From Petrolisthes cinctipes (lineage: Eukaryota > Arthropoda > Malacostraca > Decapoda > Porcellanidae), in NCBI GenBank assembly GCA_033782935.1, contig JAWQEG010002498.1:106888-170887 (forward strand): a stretch of DNA of 64,000 nt. The letters are read 5' to 3'. Positions 23,588 to 34,667 of the stretch are shown piece by piece. Under the pieces are notes generated by a model that saw nothing but the letters and a program-made list of their open reading frames with translations, had not been told where the DNA came from and did no database searches. Each line of letters opens with the position of its first letter. Within the stretch, counting starts at the first letter, position 1. Both the position numbers and the translations under genes were made by a program.

Positions 23588-24099
23588 ACACAATGTACAG
23601 ACATTTTGTTCACATATTGCATCTTACCACATTGGTGGTGTTGACCATGGCTTGGTATTAGTCCGTATGTTTATAATAGATAGTATGTCTGGCAATAGAT
23701 AGATAGATAAATGTTATTCACGTTATTCATATATTATTCTTGAGTTATAGCATTCAAAATAAAGTTTTTCTATTTTTACACAGAAAACGCAATATTATAT
23801 GACCAACAATTTTGTATTTGCAGATTTCAATACACAAGTTAAAGAATAAATGAAATAACTATTTTGAAGCATATTTATATGATATTTGAAGGTGGCAGTT
23901 TTTTTTAATTTTATGTCTTTGTGTAGACTACAATGATAATGCAGTATCTTTTTGTGAGATTATAGAAATATAACATAAAATAGCTAGAACATGTAACATT
24001 TAAATAAGCTGTGTTATCTTGGGCAGTTCCATTTCTAAATGCTGCAGATTTGAAGTTTACTTCTTAATTTTGGCAGGTTATCGGGTAACTACCTGTTGA

Positions 24100-24252
24100 C
24101 CTTAATTAATTATTAAATGGAGTGTATGTAGGTCCTTATCTGTACTCTGGGGAACGTTGCTGGGGAGACACTCACCAGCCATGGCCCAGTCAACACCTCT
24201 ACCAACCAACACCATTTCCCCTGCTGACCGTCTTGTTGGCAGGGTGAAATAA
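24100..24252 (+). pseudogene. 5' fragment of the CSD gene, right arm of copy 2
   Basis: Upstream segment from GACCTTAATTAATTATTAAA, ATG at 24181, then the same stop after LVGRVK as at 11904. The flank at 24079-24092 preserves the unoccupied site of element A1. Confidence 0.85.
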
Positions 24253-25457
24253 ATCAGTATCATATCAAAATATAATCATACAACACCTTACGTCAACTCA
24301 ACCCCTTTAATTATTATTATGAGGTGCTGCAAAATCACACACGTGTTGTTCTTTATTACCAAGATATTTACTATGATGGAAGGAATGTGTCGGTGGATAT
24401 TTGATTGTGGCTGTACAGTCGCGCACCACAGTCCCTAGCCCAGGGTCCATAGAATACACTGCCCTAGCCCACATGAGTCGAAGCCCGAGATTTGAAGCAG
24501 GCAGTTTCTCGACGACAGCCCACTCAAACCATCTTGAGACCGTGGAGGTATAATATAGAGGAGGTCGTCCTGTACACCCAAAGTGAAGCCAGGGGCGGAG
24601 CCTATTACCCTCCCCATCATTGACTCAAAACATTTCCCTGGCCGCTTTAAACCCATTATAATTTTGCTCTTATTTTCTCATATTAACTATAATTAGAGCC
24701 AGATAAAGACTTGAATAGAGTGTTTTCGATCACGTGATGCTTTGACGTCACGATGTAAACAAAACGCACGTGTTCCCTCGTCGTGGGTAACTCGTGGGAC
24801 TACATTCTATTATTCGACCTGGAGGTGATACTATAGCAAGAAATGCGGTCCGTTTTTTTCGATAATGGAATACTCTAACTACTACTTCTCGCTATCTCTG
24901 AGTGACAGAGAAGACTATTTTAGAAAATTACAACGTACAAACGTGGATTGTGATCCCTATAGTGTGAAAAAAAGAAGCTTTGAGTAAAGACATTCACCAC
25001 TACCCACCCATCACCTACTGCTCAATGTGCAGCTATCTAGTAGCGTCTCCGAATCCCGACTCCAATTTTGAGAGCCTGATGTCCCACAAGAGTGTTGAAG
25101 GTCACAGGTTTTAGAGGTAATTATTTACCCTAAACTCCACTTACATAGGACATACCATGCCTAGGCCTAACCTTTTTCTCGGCAACACTTTTCCATTAAT
25201 TTCCTAAACCTTAATTTAGTTTAAGAAACTCTGTGAGACATTTATCATAATCTTTATTTAATTAATACATTCACCCAAGAATATTGAGAATTTGCTGTGG
25301 TTGTATTTCCTGGCCTAACTACTGTTACCTTACTTGTTTTGGTTGGTAGAAATCAGACTAGGATAGGAAAAGTTTCTTCTTGTAGCCTATACGTTTACCT
25401 TGAAAGGTCACAATAACAAAGTACAGTTTTCATTATTCTTACCTGTGATGAAATGTT

Positions 25458-25724
25458 TCATGCAAACCTTCCAATGGTCAGGATGGGAAGTAATTTCTCT
25501 CGATATCCTGGCCACCAACCATACTCGTCTTCTTTCCAGCTCAGACTCATCCGTTTGTTATCTCTGACTGGTGCTTTTGGTATTCCATAAAATGAAATGG
25601 TTGGGTTCGTTCTGGATTTATTAGTACACCCCATTATGCAACAATAGTGTGGTATAGTAATGAACTTCAGTTTGCCGCCGTCTGATGTTGATGAATTGGA
25701 GTGACGACTGACGAACATCTCCAC
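25458..25724 (-). CDS. THAP-type zinc-finger fragment, copy 2
   Basis: Same 88-codon frame as 13110-13376, including CCIMGCTNKSRT and FYGIPKAP, with one amino-acid difference. It lies in the nested TIR element bounded by AATAGAGTGTTTTC (24714) and its inverse at 26433. Incomplete as a THAP domain; function not claimed. Confidence 0.55.
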   Translation of the reverse strand: MEMFVSRHSNSSTSDGGKLKFITIPHYCCIMGCTNKSRTNPTISFYGIPKAPVRDNKRMSLSWKEDEYGWWPGYREKLLPILTIGRFA

Positions 25725-26106
25725 TCTTGACTCTCACATTCACATCTTCCAACAAAGCTGTTTTTAGGTTAATACAAGGGTAATTTTGCTGCATTATGTA
25801 CCGGTACTTGAAAGAAACCAGAAGTCTTAATATTAAGAGTGATAGCTTGTTATTGATGTTAAATATATATTTGAAGTTTAATTTGAAGGCTCCTTGATCG
25901 CTCTTTTACAATTTGTATATGCTTCATTTATCTTATTCTTTCCAATGGTAGACTTACTATTTGTTATATTTCAGCAACAAATAACCTAATGGAAGTGTAA
26001 GATACTCATCTTATACGGCAAACATGCAAAACTAACGCGAGAAGCCCCATAAATTGAGTAAATAATGAACAGTCCCATTAGAATCCTTTATTTAGATGGT
26101 CGTGGG

Positions 26107-26343
26107 CATGGAGGTAGTATAGGTGGAGGCGCCATGGCTCACTAATCCAGGGGAGTAAAGTGAAGCCGCGGAACTGTCATTTTCGGCGCCTTCAATATGG
26201 CGGACACCAATATATGTTTCAGTAAAAGTGGACTTCTGACCTGACATACAAAGGAATGCACCATCTTGAAGGCGCCGGAAATGACAGATTGGTGGCTTCA
26301 CAAATCAGGTCCTAATGGCGCCTCCACCTATACTACCTCCATG
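26107..26343. mobile_element. Palindromic MITE present only in duplication copy 2
   Basis: The outer arms CATGGAGGTAGTATAGGTGG and the inverse CCACCTATACTACCTCCATG are perfect inverted repeats, with further inverted segments (GGCGCCTTCAA/TTGAAGGCGCC). Flanked by GTCGTGGG and GTCGCGGG, an 8-bp duplication with one mismatch, which suggests a hAT-type origin. Confidence 0.75.
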
Positions 26344-26994
26344 GTCGCGGGAGTCCCACGTCTTATAAATTAGTGCGGGAGGCGGGGTTGATAATTCATA
26401 GCTTTGCGTGACGTCAGCCGAAAACACTCTATTTGTTCCATATATGATAACTGCATAAAATTATCCAATTCTGTATATTATCAAAAGTACTTAAACATAT
26501 TAAATACCGCTGTTATTACCTCTTCTCGCAAACTTTTCCTAGGAGGAGTATGAATGAAAGAATGAATGAATTAATGAATGAATAGTTTATTTTATGCCAA
26601 AAGTATAGTAAAAGAGAAGGTCATAGCTTACACACCAACCCACAGACAGTATTATAAGGGTACAGAGAAATAAGAACAAGTACAGTTGCCCACACATGAA
26701 TCTGGTACGCCTCGCTACTTGCGAGATACCTACAATGGGAAGGAAAGTGAGCAAAAGTTATAGTTTGTTGATAAGCAGATAGTAATAATATTTTACTGTC
26801 TGACTGTCAACAAACTACATCTTTTTTCACTTAAATTTCCTTTCGTTGTAGCCACCTCACAAGTAACGAGCCATACCAGCTTCATGTGTGGCCAACTGTA
26901 CAAATGCAAATAAAATTAATTATATAAAGAGTTCTAGTATGAGACTCTGGAAGGCCTTATGTCACTCTTTAAGTACAGTATATAAATATGATTA

Positions 26995-27335
26995 TATACA
27001 GTAAGATGTGTATAGTGAAGTGAAGATGTGTATAGTGTAGTGAAGATGTGTGATGTGCAGTGAAAATGTAGCCTACATAGTGTAGTGAAGATGTGTATAA
27101 TGTAGTGAAGATATGTATAGGGTAGTGAAGATTTACATAGTGAAGTAAAGATGTGGTGTGTTGTGATGATGTGTATAGTGTAGTGAAGATGTGTGATGTG
27201 TAGTGAACGTGTGGTGTGTTGATGTGTATAAGGTAATGGAGATGTGTGTGTAGTGAAGATGTGTAGGCTATAGAGTACTGGAGATATGTGATGTGTAGTG
27301 AAGATGTGTATATTATGGTGAAGAGATGTGTAGTG
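26995..27335. repeat. AGTGAAGATG minisatellite, copy 2
   Basis: Same degenerate 15-bp repeat as 14150-14510 with different unit arrangement. Confidence 0.85.
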
Positions 27336-27813
27336 TAACACCCAGAACTGTCATGTAATAGAGTTCACACTCAGGTGTGTTGTATTGTATCAAACACATT
27401 TTACCACTTATAAGCCACATGGAATCTTATCATGATGGCTGGATGTTACTGCATAAAGTGTGTCATCACTTACTCAGTTTCAGTTCGCTCTGATTCACAC
27501 AAAAATATTAATTTTACTCATCAGTCCCAGGCCGTAATTTCACAATTATACAAACTCTTTTGGCACATTGGCTTAACTTAAACTACGTTACTATAACTTA
27601 GACCTAAGTTCTCAACAACCAAATAGTCTACGTAGTAAACACAATTGTAAATTAAATATCTTTAAAACATTATGAAATATGCTAAAACATTCATAATACA
27701 ATCTCTCAACACTCGAGTTATCCTGCAGGCCAACCTTAACTTGGGCACAAGTAGGTCACCCCATGAAGCAAGTTTATCTTTTATAACCCTGTCAATGCCA
27801 TATATACGTGAGG

Positions 27814-28056
27814 TTATACATTAACAGTTAATATCACAACACTATAATAGCCTTGGCTTTGCAGTTTTTGTGTGTACAGTATCAATATTCTACAGGACAT
27901 GGGTGTCACTGTGTGAGGCAGGTGATGAATTTCAGTTCGTTGATTTGTCCATTTCTGTCGTATATTTTTCTGTATGACTTTCTTAACATACCTATGAAAT
28001 GTAGTAGAAAGACTCCTGTCTCTCTGAGTACACCCATATGCTGAACACGCCGGCAT
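27814..28056 (-). pseudogene. Second THAP-type N-terminal fragment, copy 2
   Basis: ATG at 28056 gives MPACSAYGCTQRDRS and FHRYVKKVIQKNIRQK, then about 45 further codons without recognised motifs. It is longer than copy 1, in which a stop follows RQK. It lies just inside the right TIR of the outer transposon. Confidence 0.55.
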
Positions 28057-28837
28057 TATTACAAAAAATGGCAAAGAATGTTGCAGGAACTTGGTGAAAT
28101 TGATGGTCCGACGTGATCAGCTGAGGTTTTATTTTGAGTCAATGGGGGTTAGGGGAGACAGCCGACCAATAGCCAGTTGGCTTCACTTTTGTGACGTCAT
28201 GCCGCCTCCTTTATATTATACCTCCATGCTTGAGACCATGACACACATTTCGAACCAATGGAGGCTCTGGGTGGGCTGTCATCTAGAAACCTCCTGCTCC
28301 AGATCTTAGGCTTCGACTCAGGTGGGCTAGGGATTGTGGTGCGTGACTGTACACTCTCCCAAAAAAGTATCGGCATTGCTGGCTAGATCCTACTGTGAAA
28401 AGATGGAAGCTACATGTATGACTGTACTGTGGGGTTGGTATTCCTGCTGGCAATGAGTTGACTCTCATTTCTGTACTAACGTGAAATCCTCTAGCATACA
28501 TAATTCATGCATTAGGCAAGTCGTGGAGTAAGAGTTGTGACTTCATTTTTACAGATATACGTTACAGTCTCACCCCAACCTTCCTGGAGTGAAGACGTGT
28601 TCCTGGCGCTCTGCCTGTGTTGTTGTTTGTCTTGTTTCAACGTTCTTGTTTGTGTGTTGTTGTGTCTGTGGTGTTATAGGGGTTGTTTATATTTTCTATC
28701 TCATTTTTTTTTGTGGTTTTGCTGTTTGTGGTATTGTTGTTTGTGGTTTATTTGTTTTATTGTGGTTCTGTGTGTGTATGCTTGTGTGTTTGTGTGTGTT
28801 CAGTTGTTCGCTTCCCATCTAGGCCTTGCCTGGCCTA

Positions 28838-30307
28838 ATGGAGAGCGCGGATTCGGATGTGGCTTCCTACCTGGAGGCCGACTTGGCCATGTCGGAGGAT
28901 GAGTCTCCTATCGAAGATCACTGGCTTTAGCTGCCTTCTCGCAACCCTCCCCCCCTCTCCTCGGTCACTCCGCAGCTCAGGTTGCAGCCTTCCACCTCCT
29001 CAACCTTTACCAAGCGACCCGTTGATGCCTCGTCCGACTCCTTGCAGGATTCCGATGGTGTGGACTGTTTGCCTCCGGCTGCCAAGACTGCCAAGGGTGC
29101 TTCAGCTGTGCATGACGTACCTTCTCTGCCTCAACGTGGTGTTTCTTCCTTGTATACTAACTCCTTGCCCTCGTCCAACCTTCCTGCTTTTGCCCCAAGA
29201 AATGCCTATGTCAAGCTCTCCTTCTCTGGGAACCCATCTACGGACACAAAGTTGCGTTGGTTGTCTGATGTCAACAGGGCCTTCCAGCTGCAACGTGAAC
29301 TGGCTGAAGTCAAGATGGCCGCTGTCACCTCCCGGTTTGTCTACATCTCTAGGAAGCGTCAGGATATCATTGATAGAGTGAAGGCTGGTGAATTTTTGTC
29401 TCTGCCTCTCATTCTTGAAGACTCACCCGAGAGGCCTCGTAAGTTCCCCAGCTACATCCTTACCCGTTTTCCTATTGATGTTGACCCGAAACTTGCTAAG
29501 GGATACCCTGGTGTGTACTTTGCCCGTCGTTTTTCCCAAGATGGTTCCCCCATTAGCCGTATTGTTGTTGTCTGGAGTCAACCTGATCCACCTCCAAATG
29601 AGATTTCCTTTGATTTCCTCCCTTGTCTTCCACCGTGTGAGGTGAGGAAACTTCATAATGACCAGCCTTGGTGCTACAGGTGCTGGGGTGTGGGGCATAT
29701 CTCCCGGTAGTGTTCTGCCAGGCCGAAGCGTGCATGGTGTGCTGCCGACCATGATTCCAAGACGTGTCCTGTCAGGGGCGAACCATCACGTCCTGCTGCC
29801 TCCACCTCTGAGCCTTCACCTGCTGAGGATACATCTCGATGGAAGTGTCCACGATGCCTTCAGCCAGGGGTTAACGTGTGGCATGGATGTACTCGACGTC
29901 AGGTCCAGGCTCGTGTCACTACTATTGCACCGCCTCCACCACCACCACCTCGCCAGTCTGCTCCTCCTACCAGCCCTGCCTCACCTCCAGACATGGCCCT
30001 CCGCAAGTCTGTTGCTACCCTCATGGCACGATGTACGGCTCTCGAGAACTGCTTTTCTGCCCTTGAAGCCAGAATTGATGGGCTAGTTGCCGCGCAGGCT
30101 GCCAATGACTCCAAACTCTCCACCTTGGTCGAGGCTCAGCAGGCCATCATTTCAACTGTCACTACCCTTACCGAAAAGATGGATACTGTTGCATCTCGCC
30201 TTGAAAAGCTTTTCGAGTCAGTCCCTTCTCCTGGTCCATCTTCTTCTCCAGGTCGCTCATCTGCCCCCACTCACCGGACTTCTACCTCCAAATACAGAGT
30301 TCGCTAG
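28838..30307 (+). pseudogene. ORF1 (gag-like) of element C, plus copy
   Basis: ATG at 28838 (MESADSDVASY). Two stops occur: TAG near 28928 (HWL*LPS where the minus copy has HWPELPS), and TAG near 29708 inside the first knuckle (HISR*CSA where the minus copy has HISRYCSA). The central domain, second knuckle and coiled coil match the minus copy. The stops differ from the single stop of the minus copy, so the two copies decayed independently. Confidence 0.87.
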
Positions 30308-33004
30308 TGATTGCCGGCTGGATGTCATCTCCTGGAATGTATGTGGTGTCACCAGTTATGCTAAGCTCACTCAACTCAAGGCCTATGTTTTTCGTCATCA
30401 TCCTAGTGTTATTTTTCTCCAGGAAGCATTTCTAGGACGGCCGCTCGCTGCTGGGCAAGCTCCTCCTCTCTCAGGTTATGTGCCATATGTTCATCTGGTA
30501 AGGAATGGTCTCCTGACTTACATACATAGCTCCTTGCCACATCGCCTTCTCCGTACCTCCACTGATCCTGACATGACCTTTCAGCTATTTGAGGTTCTAC
30601 CTAAGAATGGAGTACTCCAACTATGTAATGTCTATTCTGCCCCAGCTAGACTCACTCTTGAGGCTCTTCCTTCTCCAACAGTGCGTGGTATGGTTTATGT
30701 GGGAGATTTTAATGCTCGGCATTCTGATTTGGGTGATGGTTCTGGCTCTATTAATCGTAATGGTGTTCGTCTCCTTTTATACATCCGCAAGCATCATCTG
30801 ACACGCTGGGACACTGGCGGTGCCACTCATTGCCGGGGAGGTACTCTGGATTACATCCTCTCGTCTGGCCTGATAGCATCTCGGGTCCTGTGCTCCTCCG
30901 TGCCAGACTTATTCTCTGATCACATCGCTCTTCGGTTTCGTTATTCTCTAACTGCTGGGTCAAGTGCTTCAGCCACTCGTTTGCGTATTGCTGTGCCCCC
31001 TAAATATTGCCCGACTTACATCTTATTTATGGCCCATGTATTCCCTACATTTGACATATCATCAGCTGAACAGTTGTACTCTGATCTTGTATCTGCTACT
31101 CATGACTTTTATAGGCTATACGTCTCTCGGCCACACCTTCAGCATCGCCATACTGCCCACTCCTGGACGCTGGATGCACGTATACAGGAATCAAAGGAGG
31201 AAGCTGAACGTGATGGCCTATTGTTTCAAGCCAACCCAACCCCTGACCTGCTCCATCGTTACCAGATGTCTTGGGACGCTTTAGTTGCCCTGCAGGAGTG
31301 TGCTCACACTGAGTCTTGGCAGCGGTTCAAGGACAGCATCAACCAGCAAACAAGTGTGGCTTCTATGTGGCACCTCATCCGTCGGGTTGTTAAGAAGACA
31401 CCGGCCACTGCTCGTCATCACACTCCCGCCGACTATGCCAAACAACTTGTCGATGCCTGGTCAGAACAATCTACCTCAGCCAGTCTACCCATCCACATAC
31501 AAGATGCACTCACTTCCCGTGCTGCTGTCCATCGGCTACGTCTAATGTCTGCTCTGTTGCAAGATGATGACGATGATGCAGAGGTGATAACTGAGGAGGA
31601 GTTGCGACGTGCTCTCTCTCGGGGTAGAGCTTCTTCCCCTGGTGATGATGGTATTACTTATGCTGTGCTGTGCCTACTTCAACAAGTTCCTGGGAACCCT
31701 CTACTTCGACTGTACAATCTTTGTCTTCGTGACGGTTGTGTACCACGAGCCTGGACCAGCAGCACAATAATACCCATCCCTAAGCCCGGCACTGCGAAGT
31801 TCAGGCCTATTTCCCTGACTTCCTGTTTTTGTAAAGTTATGGAGAGAATCTTACTCAATCGTCTCATGTACAGACTGCAAGATTGCCTTTCTCCATGGCT
31901 GTTTGGTTTCCTTCCCCAGCGAAGCACACACCACTGCCTAGTCGACCTGTACACTCGCCTTTCCAGGGACAGTGTGGTGGCCTTCATTGACCTTCGAAGT
32001 GCCTTCGATGTTGCTAATAGAGACGTCATTTTGGATCAACTGGTTGACTTTGGGATAATGGGTATTCTATTACGGTGGATTCGGGGCTACCTGAGTAACA
32101 GGACCTCCCGTGTGTTTTTCAGTGGTGCGCTCAGTCCTTTGCGCAGTTTTCATCTTGGCACACCTCAAGGGAGTGTTCTCAGCCCATTGTTATTTAATAT
32201 TCTGATGCATCGGCTGCTCACTTCTCTCCCTGATATACATGGAACTACAATTACGTGCTATGCCTATAATATCTGTGTTCATTCTACCTCACCAAGGGAT
32301 CTCCAGCGGTTTCTTGACTCCTTCTCTGTGGCATTATTGTCTCTTCAGATAAGAGCAGAATATTCACCTGCCGCTTTCCTCAAGCTCGGCCAGTGTTCAC
32401 CATTGGAGGGACTGTCATTCCCATGTGTTCCCAGCTTCGCTACCTGGGCACACCAGTCAATATTTGGCCAATTGTCCCTGCCAGACCTCAAGACCATCCC
32501 ATTGTCCAGGACTTATTGGGTCGTCTCCAGCGCCGACTTACGCCACTTCAATGGCTCACTAACAACTCCTCGGGCATCTCCATCCCAGTAGCCAGGACTA
32601 TCTATATTGCTTTTATCCGTTCAGTTGTTGATTACCTCTCACCTGCTCTGATTCAACTTCCTAGGGCTACTCTGGAAACTTTAGAAAAGTTTCAGAATAG
32701 AGCAATGAGAATAATTCTCGGTTGTCCAATGTCGACCAGGATAGTGAACATGCAGCGTGAGTTACGTCTTTCCCCGTTAGTGGAGAGAATTTATTCTAAT
32801 GTTACTTGCTTCACTGTCAAGTGCCTCCATTTCCCACATCTTTCACCCCATTACTCTCAGTTAGTCAGGACTTCTCTTAGACCAAACTACCCGGTCCCTC
32901 CCATACTGCCTGCTGGATGTACTCTTATAAGGTCTGTTTCCTCTATGCTCCGTAGTCTTAATATAGATATAATAAGTTTGCCAAGTAAACCTTATTCTAG
33001 CTAA
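30291..33004 (+). pseudogene. ORF2 of element C, plus copy: endonuclease and catalytically altered RT
   Basis: Begins TEFASDCRLDVISWNVCG. Endonuclease motifs FLQEAF, GDFNARHSD, GGTLDYIL and FSDHIALRF are intact. The RT has RPISLTSCFCK, FIDLRSAFD and TPQGSVLSPLLFN, but the catalytic box reads CYAYNICVHS where YADD is expected. Both aspartates are lost by single-base changes (D to Y, D to N). A frameshift near 32350 moves the RT thumb into the frame 32393-33004, ending SKPYSS. The RNase H seen in the minus copy is absent. Confidence 0.87.
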
Positions 33005-33403
33005 ATTATTCATCTGTGTCTGAGAGTTATGAAACACTGAAAGTAGTGAACCAAAGAAGTCACTGTGCATTCAGGAGGAAGGTCTTCTATCCTATGGAAT
33101 GCACCACAAGGATATAACAATAATAAAGCATTTCAGCAGAAACCAATATATTTGAATGGTGCATAAATATTATGCACATAAAACATGTTACAAAAACTAA
33201 TAAGTGCAGGCAAGTCCTCAGAACAGTGAAGTTGCAAAGGTGGGAGGAATCGGGAAATTTACTAGACTTGCCAAGGTGTGTAGGAGTTGTAGGCAGTGCT
33301 TGAATCGTATCATAAGCTCGGATTAGGACTCGGGGTTTCCCTCGTCGATAACAAACGAATCTCAGTTATTCGAACACACACACACACACCCACGGTGGTG
33401 CTA
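33005..33403. other. Non-coding stretch after element C
   Basis: AT-rich with one (CA)n run near 33375-33390. No gene, RNA or element end could be recognised. It may include the 3' remainder of element C. Confidence 0.5.
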
Positions 33404-33893
33404 CTATAGCGTGAGATCTACCTCCCGTTTCGACTATAGCGTGAGGTCTACCGCAACATCGAACTATAATATAATATTATATGTGTATACATATATATTT
33501 AAACCTTATATTATCATTTATATATCTGTATACTATTTATATTTATATTAAAGGCAGAGAGGTAAAAATAAACACGCTATCAAATACAATACATACATTT
33601 ATTTTAGCGATAAACACTTCGTATATCTTCTAGGAATGACAAGAATAGATCATTGGAATTTTTTCTCATCATCTTCCAGCAAAAATGATCAAGATGTGAT
33701 ATTAGTTCTAAGATTTCACTCAGACTCAGGTTGCAGTGCAATTTCTTGTTCATGTCTGTATAATGGAAAAATTGATTTCCTTTACGAACAGACCGTGTAG
33801 TTTGACACCCCTATTGAGGACAACGTAGTGCAGGCACGTAAGACCTCCACGCTGCACCTGGGTAGACATATGGTGGTAGACCTCACGCTATAG
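33404..33893. mobile_element. Small TIR element (MITE)
   Basis: CTATAGCGTGAGATCTACC at the left and its inverse GGTAGACCTCACGCTATAG at the right, with an additional direct copy of the left motif at about 33434. The interior is AT-rich and non-coding. Confidence 0.7.
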
Positions 33894-34017
33894 GAGCACC
33901 GCTTGCCCTCTACAACCACAACCTTCACCTACTTTGCTACGGAGTCCAGGAATTACTAGTGTGAGAACCAACCTTTGTAGTGTAACGACTGGGAGGCTTG
34001 TTACTACCAGAAAGGGT

Positions 34018-34539
34018 TTACAGCAGACTCAGTACTAGGTACAGTTTTATTGGTATAGTAACACAAGGTAAAATAACAGTAAGTGTTGCCAAGCACCAGT
34101 GTAGAGTCTCCCCGCTTGCCTGGCTGTGTGTGTTGCTTGGAGAAGTTTGTGGTGTTGCTTGGAGAAGGTCGTGGCATTGCTTGGAGAAGGTCGTGGAATT
34201 GCTTGTAGCACTTGTGGTGTTGCTTGAGGGTGACCTTGGTGTAGCGTGTGGCGAGAAGAGCCCTGGCGTGGAGTGCCCACCATCAGGTCCGGCTATGTTG
34301 GTAGCCTCCACGCCCTTCCTCCCTTCCTCCACAGTAAAGGACACCTCCTCTCCGTCCCCCAGTGATGGTAGTGAGGTGGTGGCAGCAGAGAGAAGGATGC
34401 CCTTCCTGTGGACGAAGTAATCTCGCTCGTCGTAGGTAACAAAGCCATAGTCCTTCAAATGGTTAAACCACTTCACCCTGCCAACAAGACGGTCAGCAGG
34501 GGAAGTGGTGTTGGTTGGTAGAGGTGTTGACTGGGCCAT
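34018..34539 (-). CDS. Y-box-type cold-shock-domain protein, uninterrupted copy
   Basis: ATG at 34539-34537 in context GCCATGG, with 173 codons to the stop at 34018. Residues about 20-85 form the CSD: GRVKWFNHLKDYGFV, YFVHRKG, LGDGEEVSFTVEEG, EATNIAGPDG. The aromatic and His positions used by Y-box and bacterial cold-shock proteins for nucleic-acid stacking (W of WFN, F of YGF, F and H of YFVH) are all present. The C-terminal half differs from Y-box proteins: Ser/Thr-rich repeats (SKQCHDLLQATPQTSPSN) read from a 24-bp minisatellite, and a hydrophobic end near the polyadenylation signal (AATAAA, minus, 34051-34046). It lies at the left edge of the third ISL2EU unit and reads outward. It is probably transposon cargo derived from a captured host Y-box gene; whether it is expressed is unknown. 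Confidence 0.8.
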   Translation of the reverse strand: MAQSTPLPTNTTSPADRLVGRVKWFNHLKDYGFVTYDERDYFVHRKGILLSAATTSLPSLGDGEEVSFTVEEGRKGVEATNIAGPDGGHSTPGLFSPHATPRSPSSNTTSATSNSTTFSKQCHDLLQATPQTSPSNTHSQASGETLHWCLATLTVILPCVTIPIKLYLVLSLL

Positions 34540-34667
34540 GGCTGGTGAGTGTCTCCCCAGCAACGTTCCCCAGAGAACAGACAAGGACCTAAATACACTC
34601 CTTTTAATAATTAATTAAGGTCAACAGGTAGGGACCTGATAACCTGTCAAAATTTAGTAGTGAACTA

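Larger units (their letters stand above)
24413..28352. mobile_element. Outer THAP DNA transposon, copy 2
   Basis: Terminal bases GTACAGTCGCGCACC (left) and GGTGCGTGACTGTAC (right) are inverse with a single mismatch, better preserved than in copy 1. The content matches copy 1 plus extra sequence at 25987-26419. Confidence 0.65.
23031..28564. repeat. Segmental duplication, copy 2 (pair with 10682-15734)
   Basis: Near-identical to 10682-15734. The left junction falls in the middle of the transposase, directly after a (TGAT)n-TATT end shared with the repeats at 56.8 and 57.8 kb. The right junction is the exact 5' start of the plus copy of element C. The block is therefore enclosed by two C elements whose 5' ends face it. 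Confidence 0.9.
28565..33004 (+). mobile_element. Non-LTR retrotransposon C, plus copy
   Basis: Starts CAGTCTCACCCCAACC exactly like the minus copy, with the same T/G-rich 5' UTR (28565-28837), ORF1 and ORF2. RNase H and a clear 3' end are missing; recognisable ORF2 homology stops at 33004. No target duplication was found at the 3' side. Confidence 0.85.
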
